A DNA stretch of 64,000 bases from Bemisia tabaci (GCF_918797505.1 NC_092800.1:1240001-1304000), one strand, 5' to 3'; shown: positions 21,093-32,029, counted from the stretch's first letter. A program made the numbers and translations. The notes: a model not told the origin generated them from the letters alone.

Positions 21093-24000
21093 GAGGAAGA
21101 GAAAGGACAAAACAGCGTATTGACCAATCCAAGTTGAGCCTTAGTCCCCGTTTACGGCCGTTCTTTCCAGGGCTCATGGTCGGAAAGCACTCCGGTGTTT
21201 TTTCGGGGCACCCGGATTCGGGATGGCCACTACCACCGCGGACGAAATTACGAGGCCCAGCCTGTATTTTTGCGAGTGTGTGTGTGTCCCTTTGACGAGC
21301 CGCGGGTTGCCGCATCTGATCAATGAGTGGGAGAGAGATAGACGATAAAATGGCGGCTTGTCAAAGCCGAGTGTGCTCCTTTGATATGCCGCATCTGAGC
21401 AATGAGTGCGAGAGAGAAAATAGGACAAAACAGCGTATGGACCAATTCAAGTTGAGCCTTAGTCCCCGTTTACGGCCGTTCTTTCCAGGGCTCATGGTCG
21501 GAAAGCACTCCGGTGTTTTTTCGGGGCAACCGGATTCGGGATGGCCACTACCACCGAGGACGAAATTACGAGACCCAGCCTGTATTTTTGCAAGTGTGTG
21601 TGTGTCCCTTTGACGAGCCGCGGGTTGCCGCATCTGATCAAGGAGTGGGAGAGAGATAGACGATAGAATGGCGGCTTGTCAAAGCCGAGTCTGCTCCTTT
21701 GACGTGCCGCATCTGAGCAATGAGTGCGAGAGAGAAAATAGGACAAAACAGCGTATGGACCAATCCAAGTTGAGCCTTAGTCCCCGTTTACGGCCGTTCT
21801 TTCCAGGGCTCATGGTCGGAAAGCACTCCGGTGTTTTTTCGGGGCACCCGGATTCGGGATGGCCACTACCACCGCGGACGAAATTACGAGGCCCATCCTG
21901 TATTTTCGCGAGTGTGTGTGTGTCCCTTTGATGAGCCGCGGGTTGCCGCATCTGATCAATGAGTGGGAGAGAGATAGACGATAAAATGGCGGCTTGTCAA
22001 AGCCGAGTGTGCTCCTTTGACGTGCCGCATCTGAGCAATGAGTGCGAGAGAGAAAATAGGACAAAACAGCGTATGGACCAATCAAAGTTGAGCCTTAGTC
22101 CCCGTTTACGGCCGTTCTTTCCAGGGCTCATGGTCGGAAAGCACTCCGGTGTTTTTTCGGGGCACCCGGATTCGGGATGGCCACTACCACCGCGGACGAA
22201 ATTACGAGGCCCAGCCTGTATTTTTGCGAGTGTGTGTGTGTCCCTTTGACGAGCCGCGGGTTGCCGCATCTGATCAATGAGTGGGAGAGAGATACACGAT
22301 AAAATGGCGGCTTGTCAAAGCCGAGTGTGCTCCTTTGACGTGCCGCATCTGAGCAATGAGTGCGAGAGAGAAAATAGGACAAAACAGCGTATGGACCAAT
22401 CCATGTTGAGCCTTAGTCCCCGTTTACGGCCGTTCTTTCCAGGGCTCATGGTCGGAAAGCACTCCGGTGTTTTTTCGGGGCACCCGGATTCGGGATGGCC
22501 ACTACCACCGCGGACGAAATTACGAGGCCTAGCCTGTATTTTTGCGAGTGTGTGTGTGTCCCTTTGACGAGCCGCGGGTTGCCGCATCTGATCAATGAGT
22601 GGGAGAGAGATAGACGATAAAATGGCGGCTTGTCAAAGCCGAGTGTGCTCCTTTGACGTGCCGTATCTGAGCAATGAGTGCGAGAGAGAAAATAGGACAA
22701 AACAGCGTATGGACCAATCCAAGTTGAGCCTTAGTCCCCGTTTACGACCGTTCATTACAGGGCTCATGGTCGGAAAGCACTCCGGTGTTTTTTCGGGGCA
22801 CCCGGATTCGGGATGGCCACTACCACCGCGGACGAAATTACGAGGCCCAGCCTGTATTTTTGCGAGTGTGTGTGTGTCCCTTTGACGAGCCGCGGGTTGC
22901 CGCATCTGATCAATGAGTGGGAGAGAGATAGACGATAAAATGGCGGCTTGTCAAAGCCGAGTGTGCTCCTTTGACGTGCCGCATCTGAGCAATAAGTGCG
23001 AGAGAGAAAATAGGACAAAACAGCGTATGGACCAATCCAAGTTGAGCCTTAGTCCCCGTTTACGGCCGTTCATTCCAGGGCTCATGGTCGGAAAGCACTC
23101 CGGTGTTTTTTCGGGGCACCCGGATTCGGGATGGCCACTACCACCGCGGACGAAATTACGAGGCCCAGCCTGTATTTTTGCGAGTGTGTGTGTGTCCCTT
23201 TGACGAGCCGCGGGTTGCCGCATCTGATCAATGAGTGGGAGAGAGATAGACGATAAAATGGCGGCTTGTCAAAGCCGAGTGTGCTCCTTTGACGTGCCGC
23301 ATCTGAGCAATGAGTGCAAGAGAGAAAATAGGACAAAACAGCGTATGGACCAATCCAAGTTGAGCCTTAGTCCCCGTTTACGGCCGTTCTTTCCAGGGCT
23401 CATGGTCGGAAAGCACTCCGGTGTTTTTTCGGGGCACCCGGATCCGGGATGGCCACTACCACCGCGGACGAAATTACGAGGCCCAGCCTGTATTTTTGCG
23501 AGTGTGTGTGTGTCCCTTTGACGAGCCGCGGGTTGCCGCATCTGATCAATGAGTGGGAGAGAGATAGACGATAGAATGGCGGCTTGTTAAAGCCGAGTGT
23601 GCTCCTTTGACGTGCCGCATCTGAGCAATGAGTGCGAGAGAGAAAATAGGACAAAACAGCGTATGGACCAATTCAAGTTGAGCCTTAGTCCCCGTTTACG
23701 GCCGTTCTTTCCAGGGCTCATGGTCGGAAAGCACTCCGGTGTTTTTTCGGGGCACCCGGATTCGGGATGGCCACTACCACCGCGGACGAAATTACGAGGC
23801 CCAGCCTGTATTTTTGCGAGTGTGTGTGTGTCCCTTTGAGGAGCCGCGGGTTGCCGCATCTGATCAATGAGTGGGAGAGAGATACACGATAAAATGGCGG
23901 CTTGTCAAAGCCGAGTGTGCTCCTTTGACGTGCCGCATCTGAGCAATGAGTGCGAGAGAGATAATAGGACAAAACAGCGTATGGACCAATCCAAGTTGAG

Positions 24001-24802
24001 CCTTAGTCCCCGTTTACGGCCGTTCTTTCCAGGGCTCATGGTCGGAAAGCACTCCGGTGTTTTTTCGGGGCACCCGGATCCGGGATGGCCACTACCACCG
24101 CGGACGAAATTACGAGGCCCAGCCTGTATTTTTGCGAGTGTGTGTGTGTCCCTTTGACGAGCCGCGGGTTGCCGCATCTGATCAATGAGTGGGAGAGAGA
24201 TAGACGATAGAATGGCGGCTTGTTAAAGCCGAGTGTGCTCCTTTGACGTGCCGCATCTGAGCAATGAGTGCGAGAGAGAAAATAGGACAAAACAGCGTAT
24301 GGACCAATCCAAGTTGAGCCTTAGTCCCCGTTTACGGCCGTTCTTTCCAGGGCTCATGGTCGGAAAGCACTCCGGTGTTTTTTCGGGGCACCCGGATTCG
24401 GGATGGCCACTACCACCGCGGACGAAATTACGAGGCCCAGCCTGTATATTTGCGAGTGTGTGTGTGTCCCTTTGACGAGCCGCGGATTGCCGCATCTGAT
24501 CAATGAGTGGGAGAGAGATAGACGATAGAATGGCGGCTTGTCAAAGCCGAGTGTGCTCCTTTGACGTGCCGCATCTGAGCAATGAGTGCGAGAGAGAATT
24601 AAGGACAAAACAGCGTATGGACCAATCCAAGTTGAGCCTTAGTCCCCGTTTTCGGCCGTTCTTTCCAGGGCTCATGGTCGGAAAGCACCCCGGTGTTTTT
24701 TTGGGGCACCTGGATTAGGGATGGCCACTCCCACCTCGGACCAAATTACGAGGCCCAGCCTGTATTTATGCGAGTGTGTGTGTGTCCTTTTGACGAGCCG
24801 CG
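21093..24802 (+). repeat. 318-bp satellite array, about 11.7 units
   Basis: The anchor GAGTGGGAGAGAGATA recurs every 318 bp, at about 21323, 21641, 21959 and so on to 24503 (eleven anchors), with roughly 95-99% identity between inner units. The last unit (from about 24590) is more diverged and the first is truncated. Each unit itself contains a twofold duplication: CCTTTGACG.GCCGC, GCATCTGA.CAATGAGTG, GAGAGAGA occurs twice about 100 bp apart. Units carry a short (TG)n and one AAAATGGCGGC box. Because 318 is divisible by three, each unit shows the same ~96-codon plus-strand and ~90-codon minus-strand open frames. I regard these as by-products: there is no homology and no start or splice context. 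Confidence 0.97.
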
Positions 24803-25378
24803 TGCAACCAGCCACACAGTTCAGCTTACAGTTGACTTTTCGCTCATCTGATCGCTGATTGTATAGAAAAACTGCCCAAGCAACTTTGATAAACTTTCGA
24901 GCTTGGCGCCACACACCAGCGCATGAAAATTCCGGGCCCAGCGCCATAGGGCGAGAGCCACAACACTCGATTTCATATCGCCTAGATTACGGGCGCGCAT
25001 CGGGCAGCGAGGACCGCGTCGCACAGTAGTGCATGAAAAAATCCGGGCCCAGCGCCACAGGGCCTAATCCACCGAAGGTTAGGTTAGATTAGGTTAGGTT
25101 AGGTTAGGTTAGGTTAGGATAGGTTAGGTTGGGTTGGGTCAGGTCCGATGCGACGCGACGCGACGTGGGCCTCGCTACCCGATGCGCGCCCGTAATCCTG
25201 GCGATATGCAATCGTGAGTTGTGGCGGTCGGCCCTGTGGCGCTGGGCCCGGATTTCTTCTTGCGCTGGTGTGTGGCGGCACGCTCGAAAGTTTATCAAAG
25301 TTGGTAGGGCAGTTTTTTACTGAAGTCAAAGAAGAGCGGACAGTCAACTGTAAGCTGAACTTTGTGGCAGATTGCACC
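24803..25378. mobile_element. Palindromic element with TTAGG-type centre
   Basis: The left arm (24803-25020) contains CAGTTCAGCTTACAGTTGAC, AACTTTCGAGC, GGCGCCACACACCAGCGCA and CCGGGCCCAGCGCCA. It is inverse to the right arm (25143-25378), which reads GCGACGTGGGCCTCGCTACC, TGGCGCTGGGCCCGG, CGCTGGTGTGTGGCGGC, GTCAACTGTAAGCTGAAC. The left end abuts the satellite directly. A further degraded piece of the same sequence lies at 25425-25510. No coding frame. Confidence 0.85.
25076..25143 (+). repeat. Interstitial (TTAGG)n-like array
   Basis: About thirteen consecutive 5-mers of GGTTA, with a few substitutions (AGATT, AGGAT, and a GGGTT pair at the end), lie at the centre of the surrounding palindrome. 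TTAGG is the canonical insect telomere unit. GGTTA runs also occur as ordinary microsatellites, so a telomeric origin is not proven. Confidence 0.85.
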
Positions 25379-25627
25379 TGCAATTAAGCGGTTTTAATCA
25401 TATGGGAAATTTGAGGATTATGCAGGAGTGTGGCGCCACACTCCGTGGCGTTGAGCCCGAATTTTATCCGAGATCCGAGCGTGGCGCCAGGATCTGTGGC
25501 TCATTGCACCGTAGTCTTTCTTATACAGTTCAATGAAGCTAGAAGTGAATCTCAGACAATCCAATTCATCGTGATTTTTGAAAAAATTATCATAAGAAGC
25601 AACTTTTATTTTTTCCTAGTTGAAGTT

Positions 25628-25752
25628 TGCAACAGGCCCATTTCTGACTCGGTTCAGAAACAACGCACGTACCATTCGTTCCCCTATGCACACAAGTGTT
25701 TTTACAGATGCGCCAGAAATTGTAGTTCCAACTTTGAACATGTGGTCTATTC
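25628..25752. repeat. MITE family D copy
   Basis: Left half TTTCTGACTCGGTTCAGAAAC, centre CCCTATGCACACAAGTG, right half GCCAGAAATTGTAGTTCC. Ends diverged. Confidence 0.65.
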
Positions 25753-25799
25753 GAGCTACCTTCTGATTGATCGCCATCTGATGAAGTCGAAGCGGACCG

Positions 25800-25923
25800 G
25801 GTCCGTATTTCTGCCAAACGGAGCTATGCGCACTGAGACATGAGCCCTGAGACGCATAAAAGTATACTTATAACAGGGCTCACGTCTTAGTGGACATAGT
25901 TGCGTTTGGCAGAAATACGTCCA
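25800..25923. mobile_element. MITE family H copy
   Basis: Inverse arms CGTATTTCTGCCAAACGGAG and GCGTTTGGCAGAAATACG, followed inward by 'CTGAGACATGAGCCCTG' and 'CAGGGCTCACGTC'. About 125 bp; related to 39661-39786. Confidence 0.85.
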
Positions 25924-26235
25924 TTTCATGAGTCCTCGTATGAGGAGCTGAACTCGGAGGCGATTCGAAGGATGAGTCGTTCGTTGCTCCGCTGTCGGCT
26001 TGGGATCCTGCTCTTGAAACCTGCCTGTGACGTGCTCCTTGTCCGCTGTTGCTATGTTTCATCTAATAATCGAACGATTTAAGGGAAGCAAGAATTCTTG
26101 ACGCCTTGAAAGTCGAAGGCGTCTTGGTTTTATTTCAAAAAGCTGCCTGAATATAGAGCATTAGCTGCCTTTTTGGGCCCAAGAGTTCCACATTTTGACT
26201 TGTCCCTACTGTCCCCATATGTATAGGTACCTACA

Positions 26236-26712
26236 CTACTTGAATACAATTATTCGTGCTCGAAGGATGTGCGGGTTGCATGCACACTAACTTGCAGGCG
26301 GTCTGCTTTTCTTCATAACAACTCTTGAATGCGATGAACTTGATGTTCAGTGATGTTCAATTCTTGAATTTCGGAGAAGTAGAGAATGCATTTAGTCGAC
26401 GTCGCTCGAACCGGAGAGGTTTCCGGACGCCATCTTGGCTTTCCTGCCGACACACGTTTCAATGGCAGCTTAAATTTTTTTTAAAAAAAATTTGGAAAAA
26501 TTCTAATCAATCAAATACAATTTCTTCTTTTCAAAAATGCAAGAATTAAACATCGCGGAAAAGTTCGTTATGGACGCTCAAATGATGCCCACCTTCCGTC
26601 CACACAGAATTTCAGGCACCGTGGCTTTTTGATCGTAACGCGTAAATGCAACTATTCGAACTCTAGGGATGTGCGTGTTGCATTCACACGAGATTGCAGG
26701 GGCTTTGACTTC
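26236..26712. repeat. Two copies of a ~70-bp dispersed repeat (family L)
   Basis: Copies at 26236-26303 and 26646-26712 share 'ATTCG.RCTC.AGGGATGTG' and 'GTTGCATTCACACGAGATTG'-like blocks ending in GCAGG. Two more copies occur at 30528-30682. Function unknown. Confidence 0.6.
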
Positions 26713-26899
26713 CTTAATCTCATCGTCTACGCTTGGCTGCGCCAACTTATGTTCAAAAGCTACCTTAGTTAAATCAACCGATTTAAAGTGCGTCTACAGA
26801 TCTCAAAATTCGAGTGAGTCTTGAAGCGCCAAGACAACGTTGCCAAGAAACGTTCCTTGCGGAAACTTCATCGGCGATCACTCGCAAAATTAATCGGCG

Positions 26900-27056
26900 C
26901 AGTGATTGTACTGCGATATATCGATTGATGTGTCATTTAACCCTATGGAAAAGGATCGATAAGCAGGGTGTTCGCAACGAACACCTTAATAATCGATTCT
27001 TTACCATAGCTCAAATGGGGAAACATCGATAGTCAACCATTCATGCCTCGCCACTG
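26900..27056. mobile_element. hAT-type MITE family A copy
   Basis: Right end CATGCCTCGCCACTG and central GGTGTTCGCAACGAACACC; the left end CAGTGATTG is mutated. No clear target duplication. Confidence 0.8.
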
Positions 27057-27155
27057 CGTTTGTACGGTAGCGTTACCTATCGAAAATTCTGCAGAACATC
27101 GCAACCTTCGTGGAAAAAGTATAATTATTTGTGGAATGTTGATATGTAGCTTGCA

Positions 27156-27534
27156 ATAGACGAATTTAGTGGTGACGTCACGGAGCGATATTGTTGGTTC
27201 GATATATCGAAAGTCGAAATGTGCCCCAACAAACAAACATAACCTCCAAAATGAACAATTAACGAAATAATGCTGAAACTGCCTGAAACTAAAAAATTGC
27301 TCCATGGGACTTTAAAAGTATGAAAGCTAGCCATTTACAAAAACGTTCGAGATCACAATCACAAGAATTGACTGTATAATAAGCTCGTAATATCAGTGAC
27401 AGTCATAAAGCGAATCCCCCTACCCCCCCTGCCTAAATCCCGCAGATTCCTATATGTTCGTTTGTTGGGGCACGTTTCGACTTTCGAGATATCGAAATTA
27501 AATCGAGATGTGACGTCACACTAAATTCGTCTAT
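27156..27534. mobile_element. MITE family E, copy 2
   Basis: Almost identical to 10526-10911, including both TGACGTCA palindromes and the inner GTTTGTTGGGGCAC block. The main difference is a shorter C tract. The similarity indicates recent mobility. Confidence 0.9.
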
Positions 27535-27813
27535 GACCAGTTTGAGGTGCGTCCTCTGTGGTTTCTTCGTAACCGAGACGTTTGAATTCTCCAACTCAAA
27601 TAGGAATAGTAAACGCCAACATCACTTTCATGTGCTGTTTCGGATCATGCTTAGGATATCTGACGTATTATGCTTGAAATGTGGGTAGTAAAAATGTGTC
27701 ATGTTAAATTTTTAAGGATCTTGCCCACGCATATACTAGATCTAATAAAAATCAGCCTAGTATGTTTTGCGAGACAACAATCCACAATCACACCAAATAT
27801 CCTATCATATGTA

Positions 27814-28067
27814 GGACCGCGTTAGGCAGGAAGGAACCAGTCCACGTCAGCCATTGCCAAATTTTATTGGGCAACTTAAGTTTTTACATGAAAACGTTTT
27901 TGCCAATTTTGGTGAAAATCTCAGTGAATTTTTTGCACAGTACGAAATAAATTCCTTAAAATTTCCAAAGGAGTTCGCACATAGGTTCTTTTATTAAAAA
28001 ATAAATTGCACAGTTAAATTCGACAATAGCTGGAAGTGGCTTAGTTCCTTTCTGCTGAGCGCGGTCC
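27814..28067. mobile_element. MITE family C copy
   Basis: Inverse ends GGACCGCGTTAGGCAGG and CTGCTGAGCGCGGTCC. The inner blocks 'ATTGCCAAATTTTATTGGGC' and 'AAAGGAGTTCGCACATAGG' are shared with 29901 and 54366. Confidence 0.85.
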
Positions 28068-28364
28068 TTATGAGCTGGGGATTGTGCGCAAGTAAGGGCC
28101 TTTACCTTGGCTAGTGCTCCACTGAGGTGTAACCGCAGAATTCGTGACAACACCGAAGGGTGGAAATTATAGGGGCAGGCAAGGAGAATATCCCCGTAAA
28201 AGCCGCGCTACCACGGAGAGTGCGCGGCGCGAAGATACCCGCGCAAAATTCGAAATGATTGTACTCCTAAATGCCTGCTGCCACTGAAAAGGTAATTATC
28301 GTCACCAACGTGTAAGGGACGGATACGATTGAAAGCAGTCCCCGTCGCAGGCTAGGCAAATCAA

Positions 28365-28600
28365 AGACGAAGAAAATAAAAACGAGGAAACAGAAGATGG
28401 TGAAGGAACCAAAGATGATGGAGGAACCAAAGATGATGGAAGAACCAAAGATGACAAAGAAGACGAAGGCAAAGAGGATGAAGACCAAGAAGAAGCAGAT
28501 AGAAGAGACGAAGAGATGTAAACGAGGAAGAAAGAGAGGGAATGACGAAGAAGACGAGGAAGAGGAGGTTGAAGACCAAGAAAAAGACGAATCAAGGACG
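28365..28600 (+). repeat. Purine-rich GA-repeat stretch
   Basis: A degenerate (GAA/GAG) tract with the 15-mer GGAACCAAAGATGATGGA-like unit repeated about three times at 28405-28450. The open frames here encode only K/E/D or S/L-rich strings and follow from composition. Confidence 0.7.
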
Positions 28601-28677
28601 GTAAACATAAATTGCAACTTGGTATGTTACTTTACAATCTTTACAACTTCATTAAAAAAACTTTCGTGGCGGCAAAG

Positions 28678-29213
28678 GAGGAGTATCGATAAGGGTCGTG
28701 TTTGGGCTTACTCTACATTTTCTCAACTTTTCGATTTTATGCTCATTGAGGGTCCATATTTTGCGGAGTGCATCATTATTTGGTCATTCCCGGGCCTAAT
28801 AAGGGTCTATATGAGTCTGATTGTGAAAGCCGATATTGACGAAAAATGATAATTTCTCGGCATTCGACCGCAAACCCGCAAAACTTGCTTTTTCGCCCAA
28901 ATCGCCTGCAGACTCATAGTATAGGTATAGGCCGGTACTAAGCCCAAAAAGAGACCGAGAATGACCAAATGGACTGCATTTTGCAATTGGAAACTATAAA
29001 TTCTGGCTCTTCTGGAAAAACACTTGTGTGCGTAGGGAAACTAAAAGCACATACATTGTTTTTAAACCGGGCTAGAATTTATAGTTCCAAATTGCAAAAT
29101 GTAGTCCAAATCGTGATGCATTCCGAAAAATATCGACCCTCAATGAGCAAAATATCGTCAAGTTGAGGAAATTCAGGGTGGGCCCAAAAACGACCCTTAT
29201 CGATGCCACTCCC
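28678..29213. mobile_element. Foldback element G with nested MITE D (28969-29111)
   Basis: Outer ends GGAGTATCGATAAGGGTCGT and ACGACCCTTATCGATGCCACTCC are inverse. Inside them 'CTCATTGAGGGTC' pairs with 'GACCCTCAATGAG'. A complete family D element (ATGGACTGCATTTTGCAATT ... ATTGCAAAATGTAGTCC) lies at 28969-29111, evidence of nesting. Confidence 0.82.
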
Positions 29214-29269
29214 TTAATATTCTTTTTTTCAGTGAAGGTCGCGCATTTCGCTTCGCTTGGCGCGCTTTC

Positions 29270-29575
29270 CGTCGAAGCGTGGCTCGAAAGGGTATGGTTG
29301 GACTTAGCTCGGCTGTGGGCCGTCATCGGTGCGCGATGCCGGCCGCAGATGCGCCTCGCCGTGCCGGGCGGCCGGGCCTCGCCGCCGGGTATTCTGCAAC
29401 TGAGCGAATCCTCATTAGCGCTAATAAGTTGATATCCGCTAAATCGCCTTTGTTAGTCTCTCGCCGATTCGGATTTTGACACATCTCGACCGGCGTAAGC
29501 CTCCACCCCCCCTCCCCTTCGCCGCCCTCTCCCAGCGCCAATCCCAGCTCCCAGAGCATCCCCGCAGCATTGCCA
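29270..29575. other. GC-rich island inside TMEM17 intron 3
   Basis: CpG-rich non-repeat sequence (CGCCGTGCCGGGCGGCCGGG region, then a C-rich run near 29509). Several frames stay open, but none gives a recognisable protein or good splice boundaries. It could be an alternative promoter or an exon of an overlapping transcript. I found no match in the rest of the window. Confidence 0.4.
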
Positions 29576-29644
29576 CTTTTTATGAGGGGTTTTCAGCATT
29601 CCTGGTGGAGGTGGGTACAAGGGTTTGTCGGGTAATAATGATAA

Positions 29645-30476
29645 GAAATCGGATTTGTGACCTTTTAATTAAAATAGGACGTGAATCCAGGGATTTTTTA
29701 ACATTGCTTCATTCAGCCACATCACCTGGGTAGGATGATCTTGAGGTTTTTTTCTAATTCTCGAAGTATCGTCCTCTAACTTTGAAGCGAAACGGTCAAT
29801 TTTCGGAGCTTTTCCAATGGATTTCGCACCGAATGTTACAAAAGTAACATCGGAGACCAGAGCTATAGTTATTATATTTTCAATATTCTTTTTAAATATT
29901 GGACCGCGATTAGCAGGAAAGAACAAAGCCACATCAGCTTTTTCCAAATTTAAACTGGGCAATTTTATTTTTTACATAAAAACGGTTGTGCGGATTTTCG
30001 CGCAAATTTCAGTGAATTTGCTAGATAGTACGAAGCAATAATTCATTATAATTTTCAAAGGAATCCGCACATAGGTTTTCTTGGCTAGATAGTACGAAGC
30101 AAATTCATTATAATTTTTAAAGGAATCCGCACTTAGGTTCTCTTGTAAAAAATTAAGTCGCTCGTTTAAATTTGGCAATAGCTAATGCGGCTTGGTTCCT
30201 TGATGTTAAACGCGGTCCAATATTAAGAAGAAAATTGAAAATTGAATAACTATAGTTCAGGTCTCAGAAGTTACTTTTGTAACATTTGATGCGAATACCA
30301 TTGGAAAATTTCCAAAAATTTACCCTTTCGCTTCAAAATTAGAGGACGATACTTCGAGAATTTGAGAAAATGCTAGAAGAAAACCCCACTCAGGTGATAT
30401 GATTAAAGAAATTTTAAATCTTCCCTGGAATTAGGTTCTATTTTCTTGGAAAGGTCACAAATATCCGATTTTTCTA
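29645..30476. mobile_element. 830-bp inverted repeat carrying a family C element at its centre
   Basis: The left arm (AAATCGGATTTGTGACCTTT ... TCTCGAAGTATCGTCCTCTA ... CCAATGGATTTCGCA ... GTTACAAAAGTAAC) is inverse to the right arm (GTTACTTTTGTAAC ... ATACCATTGGAAAA ... GAGGACGATACTTCGAGAA ... AAGGTCACAAATATCCGATTT). Arms of about 250 bp flank family C copy 29901-30218, so either C is the loop of a larger element or C inserted at its centre. Confidence 0.8.
29901..30218. mobile_element. MITE family C copy with internal ~55-bp tandem duplication
   Basis: Ends GGACCGCGATTAGCAGG and GTTAAACGCGGTCC. The block 'CTAGATAGTACGAAGCAA' through 'GGAATCCGCAC..AGGTT' occurs twice in direct orientation (about 30018-30080 and 30084-30142), making this copy longer than the others. 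Confidence 0.82.
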
Positions 30477-30527
30477 AAGAGACTTAATACATGTGATGTA
30501 CTGCATCCTTGATTTGTTGAATGGCAA

Positions 30528-30682
30528 TTTCTGAATACAACTAATCGTGCTTATAGGATGTCCGTGTTGCATACACACAATATTTTAGGCGCTCTGGCTT
30601 TCAAAATCGCAACGCTTGAATGCAACCCATAGCGCTTCAGGTATAACCGTGTTGCATTCAAACGAGATTGCGGGCGCTCTGG
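30528..30682. repeat. Two tandem copies of dispersed repeat L
   Basis: Units at 30528-30590 and 30609-30682 share GTGTTGCAT.CA.AC and 'GCGCTCTGG' with the pair at 26236-26712. Confidence 0.55.
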
Positions 30683-31012
30683 TCCTCTTTGTCAAGCCAC
30701 AATTTATGGACAGCACCTAATTTTTATCCCAAGAACTCATCAAAAAACAAATAATAAATGCTAATATAGAACTACAGGTGTTAAACATATCTATGGTGAT
30801 CCCTAAATGCATAAAGGTTTTTGTAATTAAGTTTACATCCTAGGATTGCAAACGTAACTACGAGAGCAGTCCCGTCTGCCCGTCAACATCTTTGGATCAC
30901 CAGACACTATTTGACATTTTGGATGCTAAAGCAGCATTTTCATTCTTCAAGTGATCCGCGTTTCACCGGAATTTTATCACCTGGTTTCGACCCGTTAATC
31001 ATAAATTCGTAC

Positions 31013-31126
31013 CTTTTCGCTTAGATTTCCGACGTATCCAAGGTAGAGTCTCAAACACTCTATGCAGGTGACTGTAATAAACGCTGCTACCAAGATGAAC
31101 TGGAATAGACTCGTCAAGCAATCGTA
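31013..31126 (-). CDS. TMEM17: TMEM17, exon 3
   Basis: 38 codons, phase 0 at both ends, between a polypyrimidine/TTTTTTCAG acceptor above 31126 and donor AAG|GTACGA. It encodes a hydrophobic membrane segment (FILVAAFITVTCIE) followed by RLYLGYVGNLSEK. Vertebrate TMEM17 has RLYLGYVGNLQEK at the same place, directly before PELAGFW, which begins exon 4 here. RLYLGY-GN is the signature of the TMEM17/TMEM216/TMEM80 group, and the following LSEK/IPELAGFW assigns it to TMEM17. Confidence 0.95.
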
Positions 31127-31170
31127 CTGAAAAAAAAATAAGCAGAGTGATACATCTTACTGGGACAATA

Positions 31171-31421
31171 CTGTCGTGCTAAGGAAAAACGCCGTATTAG
31201 CCTTCAAATGTTGACTTAGCTTTGATGAAATATGAATTTTCCAAAAAAACATGTGACGATTTTTCCTACAAATTTTCATTGAATTTTATTCGCAACTCGT
31301 TCTAAAATATCTGAAAATTTCTAAGGAAAATATGAATAACTTTTCTCAAAAATACAAGTTTTATCCGGGAAATTTGGCAACTCTCGAATGTTCATACGGC
31401 CTTTTTTCTTTAGTGCGGCAG
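31171..31421. mobile_element. MITE family B copy in TMEM17 intron 2
   Basis: Ends CTGTCGTGCTAAGG and CTTTAGTGCGGCAG; it starts 45 bp from the exon 3 acceptor. Inner blocks AACGCCGTATTAGCC and TTTGGCAACTCTCGAATG as in the family. Confidence 0.85.
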
Positions 31422-32029
31422 AATATGCGTTTAGACCAAGAGAAAATCCTCTCAATAGCCACCCTCTTTTGCTATTCTTTGGGTAACAGAAGGACTTCAT
31501 CAACACTTTACTGAAATGAAACCTAACACACAACTGACACAAGCCTCTTCTGGTAAAAGTTATAGCTTGACTTCAAAGGTGGTTTTGGTGGTTCCGCACC
31601 AAAAATTTCACATAGTTTAGGATTAAAGTGTGCCAGCAGGTGTGCTAAAAATTCTACCTTTGTATTGCTGTACTTCCAAAACGAAATTTCAACTCCTGAA
31701 CAACAATGTTTATAGAGTCTATTGTTATCTCGAGGTATCATTCAAACCACGTTTAATTTGATTTTCCGGGCTTTCGAAAAAGGGGACACTTTCGAAAAGC
31801 ACAGTCAGGTTGAACTTTGCGCATAGGATGACGTACACAGTAAATGTTATAGATTTTTAGTTTCGTTAACGCTGGTAAAATTTAAATAATTCTTATCGTG
31901 GCGTTTCAATGTGTACGTGTCTCCTTATTTTTAAATCCTCTAAGAGATGATTCAATTAGTGTAATCCTGTAAATTATTGTATAGAGCACGCTGAAAAAAA
32001 ATAATGTGCTGTTTCAGCATCTAGGATGT

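Larger units (their letters stand above)
18722..31012 (-). other. TMEM17 intron 3, about 12.3 kb, expanded by satellite and MITEs
   Basis: The donor is AAG|GTACGA below 31013 and the acceptor TTTTTCAG above 18721. It contains a 318-bp satellite array, a palindrome with TTAGG-like core and MITE families A, C, D, E, G and H, listed separately. Remaining stretches (for example 19100-19540, 19700-20815, 25930-26235) hold no gene I recognise. Near 26440 there is a CGCCATCTTGGC box, the inverse of the AAGATGGCG box in the 130-bp repeat. Confidence 0.85.

Noticed and set aside
21093..24802. CRISPR array or coding tandem gene family
   Set aside because: Units are 318 bp with no spacers, and the genome is eukaryotic. 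The open frames are explained by a unit length divisible by three.
25076..25143. True chromosome end
   Set aside because: The TTAGG-like run is short, imperfect and embedded in a palindrome inside a gene intron. At most it is interstitial.
28267..28849. Lys/Glu-rich ORF (plus) and Ser/Leu/Phe-rich ORFs (minus)
   Set aside because: Composition of a GA-rich simple repeat inside an intron. No homology or splice evidence.
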